Part shown: in pieces, positions 55,102 through 64,000 of the stretch
Position numbering within the stretch: the stretch's first letter is position 1
Layout: every line of letters starts with the position of its first letter
Assembly (NCBI GenBank): GCA_963281255.1
Contig: OY725499.1
Coordinates: 1,744,096-1,808,095, forward strand
Direction of reading: 5' to 3'
Source: Aphrocallistes beatrix
Taxonomy: Eukaryota; Porifera; Hexactinellida; Sceptrulophora; Aphrocallistidae
Length of the DNA stretch: 64,000 nt
Program-made: the position numbers and the translations under genes
Notes under the pieces: model-generated
What the model saw: the letters and a program-made list of their open reading frames with translations, nothing else
Databases searched by the model: none
Told to the model about the DNA's origin: nothing

Positions 55102-55633
55102 TCCTTACTATTAAAACTCGATTAATGTGTATATATACAGTACCCGGACAAAGGTATTTGCACACTTCATTATCTCACGTTGATTTAATACTAAAATGGG
55201 TCTATTTATGAAGATTAAAACTCCGAAACGCTAAGTGATACAACTAATTGGGATTCAGATTCGAAATCTTCACATTCGAATTAGTTATTGTAGGATATTT
55301 ATAATCAATTAATAATTCCCAATGTTTTCAAATTATCAATCACTGCCACTTTGGGCCACATATGTCCCTTTTTATCACTATACATGATGGTGATGTACTA
55401 CCCTCTGTGCCACAGGTTGATAATTCTACTCATTGGGTTGAACAATTTATTAGAAATCTTCAAATATTACTAATTCGAATGTGAAGATTTCGAATCTGAA
55501 TCCCAATTAGTTGTATCACTTAGCGTTTCGGAGTTTTAATCTTCATAAATAGACCCATTTTAGTAATAAATCAACGTGAGATAATGAAGTGTGCAAATAA
55601 TTTTGTCCGGGTACTGTATATATATATGTGTGC

Positions 55634-55675
<42 letters not shown>

Positions 55676-56161
55676 GTAACGAATTGATTGAAGAAACTGC
55701 CAGGCGTAGAAAGCTGATTTTTGGCATGTGGGAGTCTTTTGGCTATGGCTCCAGTAAGTTCTGAGTTCAGAGCAAAATGTCGAACCATCATGGAATTATG
55801 ACGTCATTGTCACATTATTAAAAGTTAAGCAACACAGTTATTCGGGCATAACTCAGCCATTATAGATAGCAGGCTGAAATTTTAATAGAATCAGTATACT
55901 AGCACGCCTCACATATGATGCAACTATCAACAAAAAATGATGATAACTTTGTAATGACGTCATCATTACTCATCAAAATTTTAAAAATTGACAAATTTGG
56001 TGTTTTTTCGAGTGATATCGATTTTAAAACTAAGATGGACATATTTAGAGGTGATATCTCCCTTATAATTAACCAATCTCACCTCTACGCGATCAAAGGG
56101 AGCCTCAGGCGGACACGAAGTGTCGGCCTGCCGCGCAGCGCAAGCAAGCGAAGCGCGCTTG
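55102..56161 (+). mobile_element. Family A element with family K MITE in its TA tract
   Basis: The 5' end TCCTTACTATTAAAACTCG follows A (55101). The 3' end CAAGCGAAGCGCGCTTG stops at 56161 before T. Removing the nested MITE leaves 579 bp plus one TA. The core contains AATTATGACGTCATTGTCAC and TTCGAGTGATATCGATTTT. Confidence 0.88.
55138..55616. mobile_element. Family K Tc1-like foldback MITE K3
   Basis: 479 bp, ends CAGTACCCGGACAAAGGTAT and, complemented, CAGTACCCGGACAAAATTAT. TA at 55136-55137 and 55617-55618. Long palindromic arms (TTATCTCACGTTGATTTA). Inserted into the TA tract of a family A copy. Confidence 0.9.
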
Positions 56162-56329
56162 TTATTAAGAAAGTTGGCTACGAAACAAGTGTAGTAAACC
56201 ATTCATTATCAATATTTTTTTTATAACCAGTTTTCGAATACTAGATTACACCTTTTGGGCATTGAGTTCCAATAGGAATGTAAGAAAAATCCATCTATCC
56301 CGGCCCAGACATTGGTCAATTCAACTTTT
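56162..56329. other. Unassigned spacer
   Basis: No supported feature. Confidence 0.3.
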
Positions 56330-56933
56330 TAGTTTTGGTTTAACTTGATCCAGGAGAATAAGCTATCAATAGGGTTAAGTCCAAACCTAAACCCTGCCCA
56401 AATATTGATCTTCTGGGTGTGCTTGACCGTTGTAGTGTTTCTGACTGAATCAAACCCTTTGGTCCACGCCCTAATTATACCCCGCGATACCCAGATTGGG
56501 GCTTCATCGGCAAATAATGTATGATGCCAATCTTTGTCGATACGTTCCCGAGCCCAATGGATTCGTTTCTGATAACAATGGCACGCTGATGAGGTATGGT
56601 TTCGTATATTCCAATTTCTTCAGGCATCGTGCTCCAGTATTTTTCGAGGTTTTAACTGGACACTTCTGAGCAATAGCGGCGCGGAGGTAAATCCAAGGTT
56701 TCCTTCTAATTTGCTGTGCGACGCTATTTCCAATTAATGGGAGTGTTTTAGGTGGTCTTCCACTTCCTATTTTATTATAGGAACAATTGTGTTTCAACTT
56801 TGAAATGAGAGTACATATACCAGTGGATACAGAAACACCGACAATGCGAGATACTTCTTTAGGTGAATGTTTCTTCCCCTCCAAAAGTAACATTGCATGC
56901 CTTCTCTTCTCGATCTGAGACATGCTGAAGCAA
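56330..56933 (-). pseudogene. Tc1-like transposase relic with internal deletion
   Basis: It starts MSQIEKRRHAMLLLEGKKHS, with a helix-turn-helix (SPKEVSRIVGVSVSTGICTL) and a GSGRPP linker. After a frameshift near 56580 it continues RIHWARERIDKDWHHTLFAD, giving the first Asp region (FADEAPIW). It then jumps from KINIWAGF to LNPIDSLFSWIK, so the central segment with the second Asp is deleted and the final Glu position reads Asp. This is a different lineage from the intact copy at 52171. Confidence 0.75.
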
Positions 56934-57424
56934 TTCGAGCTAGGATTAATGAATAAATCGAATATAACAAAGAATGATTGCGTCATCATTATTTCTAAGT
57001 ATTATCCTTCACTTAGAATTAAGATTTAGCAAATTCACTAAGGCTTATAACATCAATAGTAAATTTATTGTACATAATCACTAGACTTTCTTTTAACTGA
57101 AAAAATTGGATTGGTTGATTTTTAATAGAATTCCAGTTTTTTTTGGTAAATCCCATTGAAAACTTATGGGCAGGTCTGAAGATTAGATTGTTGAGAAATA
57201 GCAAGGAAGAACTTCGCGGAAAAATAATACGAGAGTGGGAGCCTTTCACTGCAGACTTTCTACGAAATTTTATTTTCTCGATGGATAATGAACTTAGATG
57301 TGCATGAAAGTGAAAAGCGAGTATATTAATTACTGACTATATTTAATTACTATGGTTGAAGAATAATCAGCTCCAATATAAAAATCACATATTACAACAC
57401 AGATAAAATAAGTAACAAAGTATA
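56934..57424. other. Unassigned DNA, 0.5 kb
   Basis: A 76-codon minus frame (57019-57249) has no recognised features. No repeat assigned. Confidence 0.35.
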
Positions 57425-57855
57425 CACCAACCGGACAAAAGTATTTCAACACTTTATTCATTCCCAAACAAATAAAATTAAAATGGGTCTATTCATGAAG
57501 AGGGTTACTTCTAAACGGTATGAGATACAGCTAATTGGATTCCAGATTCGAATAATACGCATTCAAATTAGCCACAAGTTAATTTTTCTAATTAATTACA
57601 AACCTTTTGTAATTATCAGTGCCAATTTGTGTCACATACACCCATTTTGACCACAATACATGAGATGGCAATGAAATTAAATCGTGACTCGGGCTGATAA
57701 GATTGTTCATATGACTAATTCGAAAGTGTTGATTTCGAATCTGAAATCAGATTTTTAGTATCTCTTTGAATTTGAATGTATTGCCCTTCATGAAAAAATC
57801 CGCATTATTTGTATGGGAAAGAATCATGTGTTGAAATACTTTTATCCGGATGGTG
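57425..57855. mobile_element. Family K Tc1-like foldback MITE
   Basis: 431 bp, ends CACCAACCGGACAAAAGTAT and, complemented, CACCATCCGGATAAAAGTAT. TA on the left (57423-57424) and CA on the right, a decayed TA. Closely related to 22348-22828. Confidence 0.8.
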
Positions 57856-58230
57856 CATTATGCTGTGATGTTGTCGAAGATAGAGAATGATATTGGCTTA
57901 GACGTTCACTGGAAAGATGAAGCAAATTCCATGACTCAGGCACTGTCAATACAAAGATGAGGATCTTAAACCTACGTATGTCATCAAAAAGTTTTTCAAA
58001 ATTAGAAATGTTTCAAAATACAAATTCATAATCGTAGTCTTACATTAGGATCATCACAAGATCTTTTTTAGCCGCAAATATTTTTGTTGATTTGTATTGG
58101 TTTTTCCCCATCATCATTAATTATTTTATTTTCTACCCATTTTATTCTTATTCGAGCACTAAAGGATATATAATATGTGTGATAATTGAGTTTATACGTA
58201 GGATTTGGTTATGAGCTTATATTATAGACA
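57856..58230. other. Unassigned DNA
   Basis: No supported feature in about 375 bp. Confidence 0.35.
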
Positions 58231-58700
58231 GCAGCGTTTCTCAAACTGAGATACGAAAGCAGCTTCTAGTGGTACGTGGAAGTATTAAAATAAATCAAAA
58301 TTTAAATCTTATAAAATGTCAGTAATAGTTTATTTAACGAAATTTTGCTTTGTATATTTTAGGTGTTATTCAAACTTTAACTTTAACTTTTACATGCTTG
58401 TGAATACCCCTTCCTCCGATTACATTTTCGTGTAAGATTGCAGCATGTACCCATTTGTTAACTCGGCTTCGCCAATGCTGGGGCGATACGTCTGGTAATA
58501 ATTTTAATAGGATTTCTAGTTTTTTACACTGCACTAAGCGCTGCTTCAAAGGACCGCAGTCTCGATCCTTACCTTTAATTGGAGTAGGCTCATTTAATGC
58601 TCTGCGCTCATCAGAATTTAAACCAATATTTTTAAAAATATTGCATTACTTTCAAAATTTTAGATCCGAGCATATTTTGGAATAAATATAGAAGTGGTAT
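58231..58700 (+). mobile_element. Possible hAT remnant
   Basis: GCAGCGTTTCTCAAACTGAG is a typical hAT terminal motif. A 76-codon frame (58455-58685) follows, with a stretch SEFKPIFLKILHYFQNF that I cannot place. Second end not found. Confidence 0.3.
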
Positions 58701-59221
58701 GAGTGTAAAATAACCACTGATATACGTATACTATATATAAAAAACATTTTGAAAAATAATCTGAATCAGGATATAATACCCTTGTCTTTAATTAAGGAAT
58801 TGCCCAACACAGTGAATAAGGAGTCCCTGTAGGACTATTTGAGAATTATTAGGAAAGAATATTAATATAAAAGTAAATAGTACAACGTTATAAATAATTA
58901 TACAAGTAGGAATTTTACGAATATCATGGGTAATGGTAATCTCTTGTTATAATATTATACAAATACTATATCCCTTGAATTCTATTCTAATACTCTGGAT
59001 TTGCAGATATTACTACTCTAGTACACTTGATACAGTGATCAATAAAAAATAGGTCCTTACAAAAGAAAAATCCGTTCCGAAATCCTAAAATGGCCTATAA
59101 ATTTGTGTATAATATGAGTATACGACATGCGATAACGAATGATATAAATGTTAGTAGTATAATTAATATCTGAAATTGTATATAAAACAAAAAATTAAAA
59201 TTATAATATAATTTAAAAAAA
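58701..59221. other. Unassigned AT-rich DNA
   Basis: Very AT-rich, no supported feature. It could be 3' UTR if the next entry is a real exon. Confidence 0.3.
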
Positions 59222-59335
59222 TTATATTGAAGAAATTGATATATCAACATCATCATCATCAATAGAGCTGTAGTTTAGTACTTCATTTTCTGAAATCATC
59301 GTATTACTGTTCGTGATTTCTGATCCTGAAAAATA
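59222..59335 (-). CDS. Possible terminal exon of an unknown gene (minus strand)
   Basis: On the minus strand a pyrimidine-rich AATCTTATTTTTCAG (a plausible 3' splice site) is followed by an open frame reading GSEITNSNTMISENEVLNYS, then an acidic SIDDDDVDISISSI and a stop TAA. The acidic C-terminus and acceptor-like sequence are suggestive only. No upstream exon can be identified and the short length makes chance likely. Confidence 0.2.
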   Translation of the reverse strand, partial: YFSGSEITNSNTMISENEVLNYSSIDDDDVDISISSI

Positions 59336-59667
59336 AGATTATTTTCAATATTCAAATAAAATAGTACTTGTATAATAGATATCTACAATTTAGCATATTC
59401 ATAAAGATGTGGTTATTAGAGATCACAAGAGGGCTCACATATTCTATGTTTCTAAGTTGCTACTTCGAGTTTTCTTCCAGCAATAGGAGACTACTACGCA
59501 TTCTGATAGCTAAGTTAGATAGGTATTTCGAATTTAATTCAAAAAAAGTCATGTGTAAAGTACTAAAAGGATTGGAAAATGACGAAATCGTGATATATTT
59601 CGAAATTTTGATCTTGATCGGGATCTTCTTTTTCACGATCGATTAATGGCTATATATTATGATAAGG
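59336..59667. other. Unassigned DNA
   Basis: A 92-codon plus frame (59368-59646) is hydrophobic and has no family features. Nothing else is supported. Confidence 0.3.
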
Positions 59668-59855
59668 CATAGCTTACTACATATAAGCCTCACAGTAACT
59701 TGGGGATTTGGACTAGGGATGCAGTAGAAGATAGTTGAACTAGTACATGAGCTGCCTTAAATCATTAACGGCGCAGAATAGAGCTTAGGAATGTATTACC
59801 AGCATATATAAATATGGTATCAAAGTACCCATAATAGGTTATATTTGTTACGAAG
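59668..59855 (+). mobile_element. Family B one-arm fragment
   Basis: It begins CATAGCTTACTACATATAAG and follows the B1 left arm (GAACTAGTACATGAGCTGCC, GCTTAGGAATGTATTACCAG) to GGTTATATTTGTTACGA. The second arm is absent. Confidence 0.7.
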
Positions 59856-60180
59856 TTGTCCGAAGTTGAAAAGTTCGAGAGTGGTACTTTAAAACATATA
59901 AGTCTTTTTTTAAAGTTTTTATCACAATTCCAACCCAGTCATCTTGAAGATAGAAAATTCGAAATGCTCATGAATACCCTTGGAGTTAAGATGGGATGCA
60001 AGGATATGTTGGGGGGTTTAGCGCGAAACTACAAATATCAACATTATTTTCGTACAAAGGTTGGCTATACTTAAAAATAGTTTGACCCCTGCAGGGTGAT
60101 TTTAACTTAACAAGGGTCGATTCAGCAAACAGATAAACAGGGGAAACCGCTAGCAATGTCGATTTACAGTAATTGTGAGT
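59856..60180. other. Unassigned DNA
   Basis: No supported feature. The 72-codon frame at 59856-60074 starts inside the B fragment's edge. Confidence 0.3.
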
Positions 60181-60825
60181 CATAGCCTACTCTAATAATG
60201 CCTCACAGTAAACTGAAAATTATGGACTAGGGATGAAGTAGTAGCCGAATGGATTAATACACGATTAGCCAAAAATCGTTAACCATGCAGAATAGGCATT
60301 AAGAATGTATTACCATATATAAACATGGTATCAAATTACATATATCCGTTGGAAAAATTTAGATTAGTCATCTCATCTCATTGCGCAACAGGTCATTCTA
60401 AGGACAATTTTAGCGATTTTCTAAGCAGTTTTAACCCTATTTCTAAATGGTACTAAGGTGTGATTTTTGTGTAGGACCAAGATTAGTACGAGTTGATTTG
60501 AAAAATTTAGAATTTTTCAATGGAATGTTGTTCCATTCCTGCGTTGCTATGGTAAAGCATTTTGGTCAGTTTGGGGCATTTCATGCAAACTGTAGTAACT
60601 AGCTCTTTGAATTTGATCGTGTTTGATAGGCAAAGGACTACTTCCTATTTGGTGAAAATACAATTTCTAAATTCAACAAGTTTCGAGTTATGGGTTGATT
60701 TAAAGAATGTGATCAAAACACTAAATTGTCACATAACTCTATAGTGAATTTAGAAGTTTAAATGGTATTATTACCTAATAGGAAGTAGCCAATTGCCTAT
60801 CAAATACGATCAAATTTGAAGACCT

Positions 60826-62030
60826 GGGCCCTTATTCACTAAACTTAACTTAAGTTTTGCTTAACTTAAAACTTAAGTATAACTTAAGCAAAAACTAAGT
60901 ATTTGCTTAACTTTAGGCAAAAACTAAGTATTTGCTTAAACTTTAAGCAAAAACTAAGTATTTGCTTAACTTTAAGCAAAATCTAAGTATTTGCTTAACT
61001 TTAAGCAAAATCTAAGTATTTGCTTAACTTGAGAAATAGCCAAGAATTTGCTTGCTTTACAAAAATGTCAAGAATTGAATACTTTTGAATTATCCAAATA
61101 CTGTAATCACTATCAAGTTCCATGGTTAAATTATATGAACAATAGTCCTATTAAATAGTTATAAATTTCTGAAGAAATATCTAGTTTAGTTAGATTTCAT
61201 GGCTTCTGCACTAAGTTTACTTGAGATTGAAATTGAAATTATTGAAAACAGTTTACGTCGCCAAAGAGTTTTTAGGGATCGACTTAACCCAATGGAGGCA
61301 TATTTTGACTTCGATTTTATCGCTGGATACAGAATAACGAAGTATATGTTTGTAAACCTCTTGAACAAAATTTCCATCAAACTTCATCGATCTACTGCTC
61401 GTTCCCACTCAATTGCTCCAACAACACAACTAGCTGTAGCTCTGCAGTTCTTAGCTACTGGAACTTTTCAGACAGTTATCGCATCCGCACATGGAATCTC
61501 GCAAACGTCTGTATCGAGATGCATAACTGCTGTGACTAAAGCATTAACCAGCATAGCTCCAGCATATATCAAATTTCCGAATACAACTCGACAAAGAGTC
61601 TTTACGCAACTCAATCACTCTTCGAAAACGTTTGTATACAAATAATATTCTAGCAGTTATTCGCCAGCTTCCAATTAGATCATTTTAATACAACAGAAAT
61701 AAAAACTGCCTACAAGCTTTTATATTAATTTATAGACCGACGAAACACGATTTACAAAATAATTTAAGAGTTAAGTCAACCCCAGACATGACTTAAGTTT
61801 AAAACTAAATATTTGCTTAAGTTTAAGCAAATACTTAGTTTTTGCTTAAGTTTAGCTTAGTGAATACCAACTTAAGCAAAACTTAAGTTTAACTTAAGTT
61901 TTGCTTAAGTTTAAGCAAATACTTAAGTTTTGCTTAAGTTTTGCTTAAGTTTAAGCAAATAATTAGTTTTTGCTTAAGTTTAGCCTAGTGAATACCAACT
62001 TAAGCAAAACTTAAGTTTAAGCAAATACTT
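60826..62030 (+). mobile_element. PIF/Harbinger-like element J0 with repetitive subterminal regions
   Basis: It begins GGGCCCTTATTCACTAAACT. The left subterminal region (60885-61030) is an array of about five 31-bp units built on AACTAAGTATTTGCTTAACT. The right region (61790-62030) holds inverted versions (AAGCAAATACTTAGTTTTTG) and TAGTGAATACC, the likely right terminus, present twice. In between is a HARBI1-like gene fragment. About 90 bp of B sequence seen in B2 (near 13990-14085) is missing at the junction. Confidence 0.75.
61199..61645 (+). pseudogene. HARBI1-like nuclease/transposase, N-terminal fragment
   Basis: 148 aa, open. PIF/Harbinger transposases (vertebrate relative HARBI1) have an N-terminal helical region and a C-terminal DDE nuclease of 350 aa or more in total. 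Seen here: DFDFIAGYRITKYMFVNLL, then the strongly family-like SIAPTTQLAVALQFLATGTF, QTVIASAHGISQTSVSRCIT and ALTSIAPAYIKFPNT. The sequence then ends KTFVYK and a stop before any catalytic Asp, so the nuclease domain is missing. The remaining frame is intact, which could mean recent deletion or retention as a DNA-binding peptide. Deletion derivative is the simpler reading. Confidence 0.8.
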
Positions 62031-62320
62031 CACAACTTGTACTAATCTTAGTTCTACACAAAAATTCTACCTTAATAACATTTAGAAGTAGGCTTAAAAC
62101 AGCTTAGACTGTTGCGTTGCGCAATGATATGATGACTAATCGAAATTTTGACAACGGATATATGTACTTTGATGCCATGTTTATATATGCTGGTAATACA
62201 TTCTTAATGCCTATCCTACATGGTTAACGATTTTAGGCTAATCGTGCATTAATCCATTCGGCTATTACCGCATCCTTGGTTATTTTACTGTGAGGTATTA
62301 TTAGAGTAGGCTGTGTGAGC

Positions 62321-63318
62321 CTTATAAATTGGCAATTGCTTAAAATGGTAAATTACACTAAATGAGCCTATTTCAAATAATTTTACTCATCCAGAAGGCC
62401 TCCCTTATATGTAAAATTCACACAAAGCTTTGCAGTGAGGTTCAAAATATGAATATGTATATATTCGTAGAAACTGGCAGGGATTCCAGAACTGGCAAAA
62501 AAAGTTGTACGGATTTTTTTGCCAACGCAAAAAAAATCCGTACAATTTTAACGTTTACTTGCTAATTTATTTTTTCCTCCATTTTAGATTTAGTTTTACT
62601 CACTCACTACTTTTTTTTTACTTGCTACTTATTTTCTGACCGGCATTTAGTTGGCGCGAGGGGAAGAAATTATTGATCGTGTAGTATAAGACCGAAATGA
62701 GTGTGCATCGAACGATTTGCAGAAATATTTGAGCATTTCAGAATCAGAACTTTCTTAATTTAACCATGTCCATTTCAACAAGGTGTCCGGAAAATTTACT
62801 TGCTACTTTTTTTTGCTCGCCATCCAGAATATTTACTTACTACCTTTTATTTTACTCAAAATAAAAAGGTAGTAAGTAGCAAGTAAATACCTGGTAACTG
62901 GAGGGATAATATTTTTGAAAAAGTCGATTGCAGATATTTGTTTATCTAGATCCGAATTCGAAGAAGCTGATTGAAAAGAAACTACCTAGCTCCAAAAACG
63001 CGTGAAAATATCTCGAACCTTTGCTATATGCCTTAAATAACTCGAAGTCATCTCATTATACACCATATTCATAAGTTCTAAAATTACATTGATTCCAAAT
63101 TAGATATTGTCTCCAGAATCGATCGACCTAAGTTGCAAAATTAAATTTGCTAAAAGGAAAATTTCTTCTCTGCAGAGTGACCAATAAGTCTGATGCTAGC
63201 TTTATTTGGTATAAAATTTCTTCGACTAAAAAATCCTAATTATTAAGATCTTTTGACAATGTAATGGAAATGGTCTAGTCACTTTAGATGGGTTAATAAA
63301 AGGAAAAATATACATATA
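62321..63318. other. Unassigned DNA with two hairpins
   Basis: A hairpin at 62505-62545 has 16-bp arms (TTGTACGGATTTTTTT). A second at about 62839-62882 has arms TTACTTACTACCTTTTATTT. The motif TTTACTTGCTA recurs at 62554, 62619 and 62797, so this may be a decayed foldback repeat. No gene supported. Confidence 0.45.
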
Positions 63319-64000
63319 CAGGGTGGTCCATAAGTTCTGTCCCAAGCTTCATTAGGTACAAAATTTTTTATACTCAAACAGTCTTAGTTATTATGGTCTT
63401 TAGAGATTGTAATTCAAATATTCTAAATGATTTTATAAGATTTTTCGAGTCTAAGAACTGGAACTGTGTTTTGTATGGTGAGTTTTGTGGATAAAATATG
63501 TGTCCTGGCTCGCAGCGAAATTCGAGAATCAGGGTCACTGCTTCTGTAAAAAATGTCTCTATAATCGATGTTCCATGACGATTTAGCACCAGATACCTTT
63601 CACTCATCATGGAAATATTTCACAAATCCATTGAATGCAGAAACGAGAAGTTATTATTTAACGAGTTCAAATTAGGTACATTTTGCAAAATCACCCAAAA
63701 TGGCACTTTTTTTCACATCACTAAAAATCTGATCCAAATGGTTCTCAATATACACTGATCTAAACGTCCTATATTTCTACAAATTTAGAGTGTTCGGGGA
63801 AAATGTGAGAGCTAATTTGTCCTAGAATTTAGAGACTCTAGAAATAATTTGAAAAGCAGTGGGCCTTGATTCTCGTTTTTCACTGCGTGTCAGGACACAT
63901 TTTTTCTCTACAAAACTCACAATACAAAACACAGTTCCTGGTCTTAGACTCGAAAAATCTTTTGAAGTCATTGAGAATATTCGAATTACAATCTCTAAAG
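63319..64000. mobile_element. Foldback F2 (Tc1/mariner-type MITE), cut by the window end
   Basis: It begins CAGGGTGGTCCATAAGTTCT after TA (63317-63318). The first half (TCGAGTCTAAGAACTGGAAC, AGATACCTTTCACTCATCAT) returns as its complement from about 63880. The palindrome continues past 64000. It supplies the uninterrupted reference for F1. Confidence 0.8.

Larger units (their letters stand above)
60181..62313. mobile_element. Family B foldback B3 with a Harbinger-like element inside
   Basis: Left end CATAGCCTACTCTAATAATG, right end TTATTAGAGTAGGCTG, a slightly shortened terminus. TGTGAGT (60174-60180) and TGTGAGC (62314-62320) are the probable target duplication (6 of 7). It belongs to the B2 subfamily. 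About 1.2 kb of foreign sequence replaces part of the second arm. Confidence 0.8.

Overview
The window is AT-rich animal nuclear DNA: two conserved host genes in a thick mat of DNA transposons. No prokaryotic signal, rRNA, tRNA or CRISPR array is visible. Both host proteins, UVSSA and PNUTS/PPP1R10, are metazoan-type, and both are read as long uninterrupted frames. The dense Tc1/mariner, hAT, foldback and TTAA-element content with one L2/CR1-type LINE suggests an invertebrate, most likely an arthropod. My guess is a copepod-like crustacean, but the sequence alone does not prove this.

Layout. 0-7.5 kb: a Tigger-like MITE, an (AG)n tract, a TTAA-flanked element (family C) carrying a foldback (family B), a second TTAA family (D), and a Tc1-like transposase with five stops. 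7.65-9.69 kb: UVSSA (+). 10.3-15.2 kb: a pair of inverted ends (family H) enclosing a maT/mariner relic, a family A element, a foldback B and a Tigger-like MITE. 15.3-16.7 kb: a mariner. 16.8-22.1 kb: A, D and C fragments and a decayed LINE. 22.1-36.2 kb: hAT, Tc1 and piggyBac-like MITEs, transposase relics and many family A copies. 36.4-38.5 kb: PNUTS (-). 38.8-46.7 kb: deeply nested foldback, C, D, J and A elements. 49.9-56.2 kb: more MITEs, an intact Tc1 transposase and a foldback F pierced by three elements. 56.3-64 kb: a Tc1 relic, a foldback B containing a HARBI1-like fragment, and the start of another F.

The most notable system is family A. It is a short non-autonomous repeat with at least 17 full, partial or nested copies. 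It begins TCCTTACTATTAAAACTCG, carries a TA-rich tract, and ends in a GC-rich hairpin finishing CGCTTG. Every end I could inspect lies between an A and a T. One filled site compared with a related uninterrupted sequence shows insertion with no target duplication, which is Helitron-like behaviour, although the 3' end is not the canonical CTRR. Copies repeatedly insert into each other's TA tract, which produces false 'terminal inverted repeat' arrangements. No autonomous partner was found here.

The two host genes have linked biology: UVSSA acts in transcription-coupled repair of stalled RNA polymerase II, and PNUTS targets PP1 to polymerase II and chromatin. They are 27 kb apart with transposons between them, and I see no evidence that they are co-regulated.
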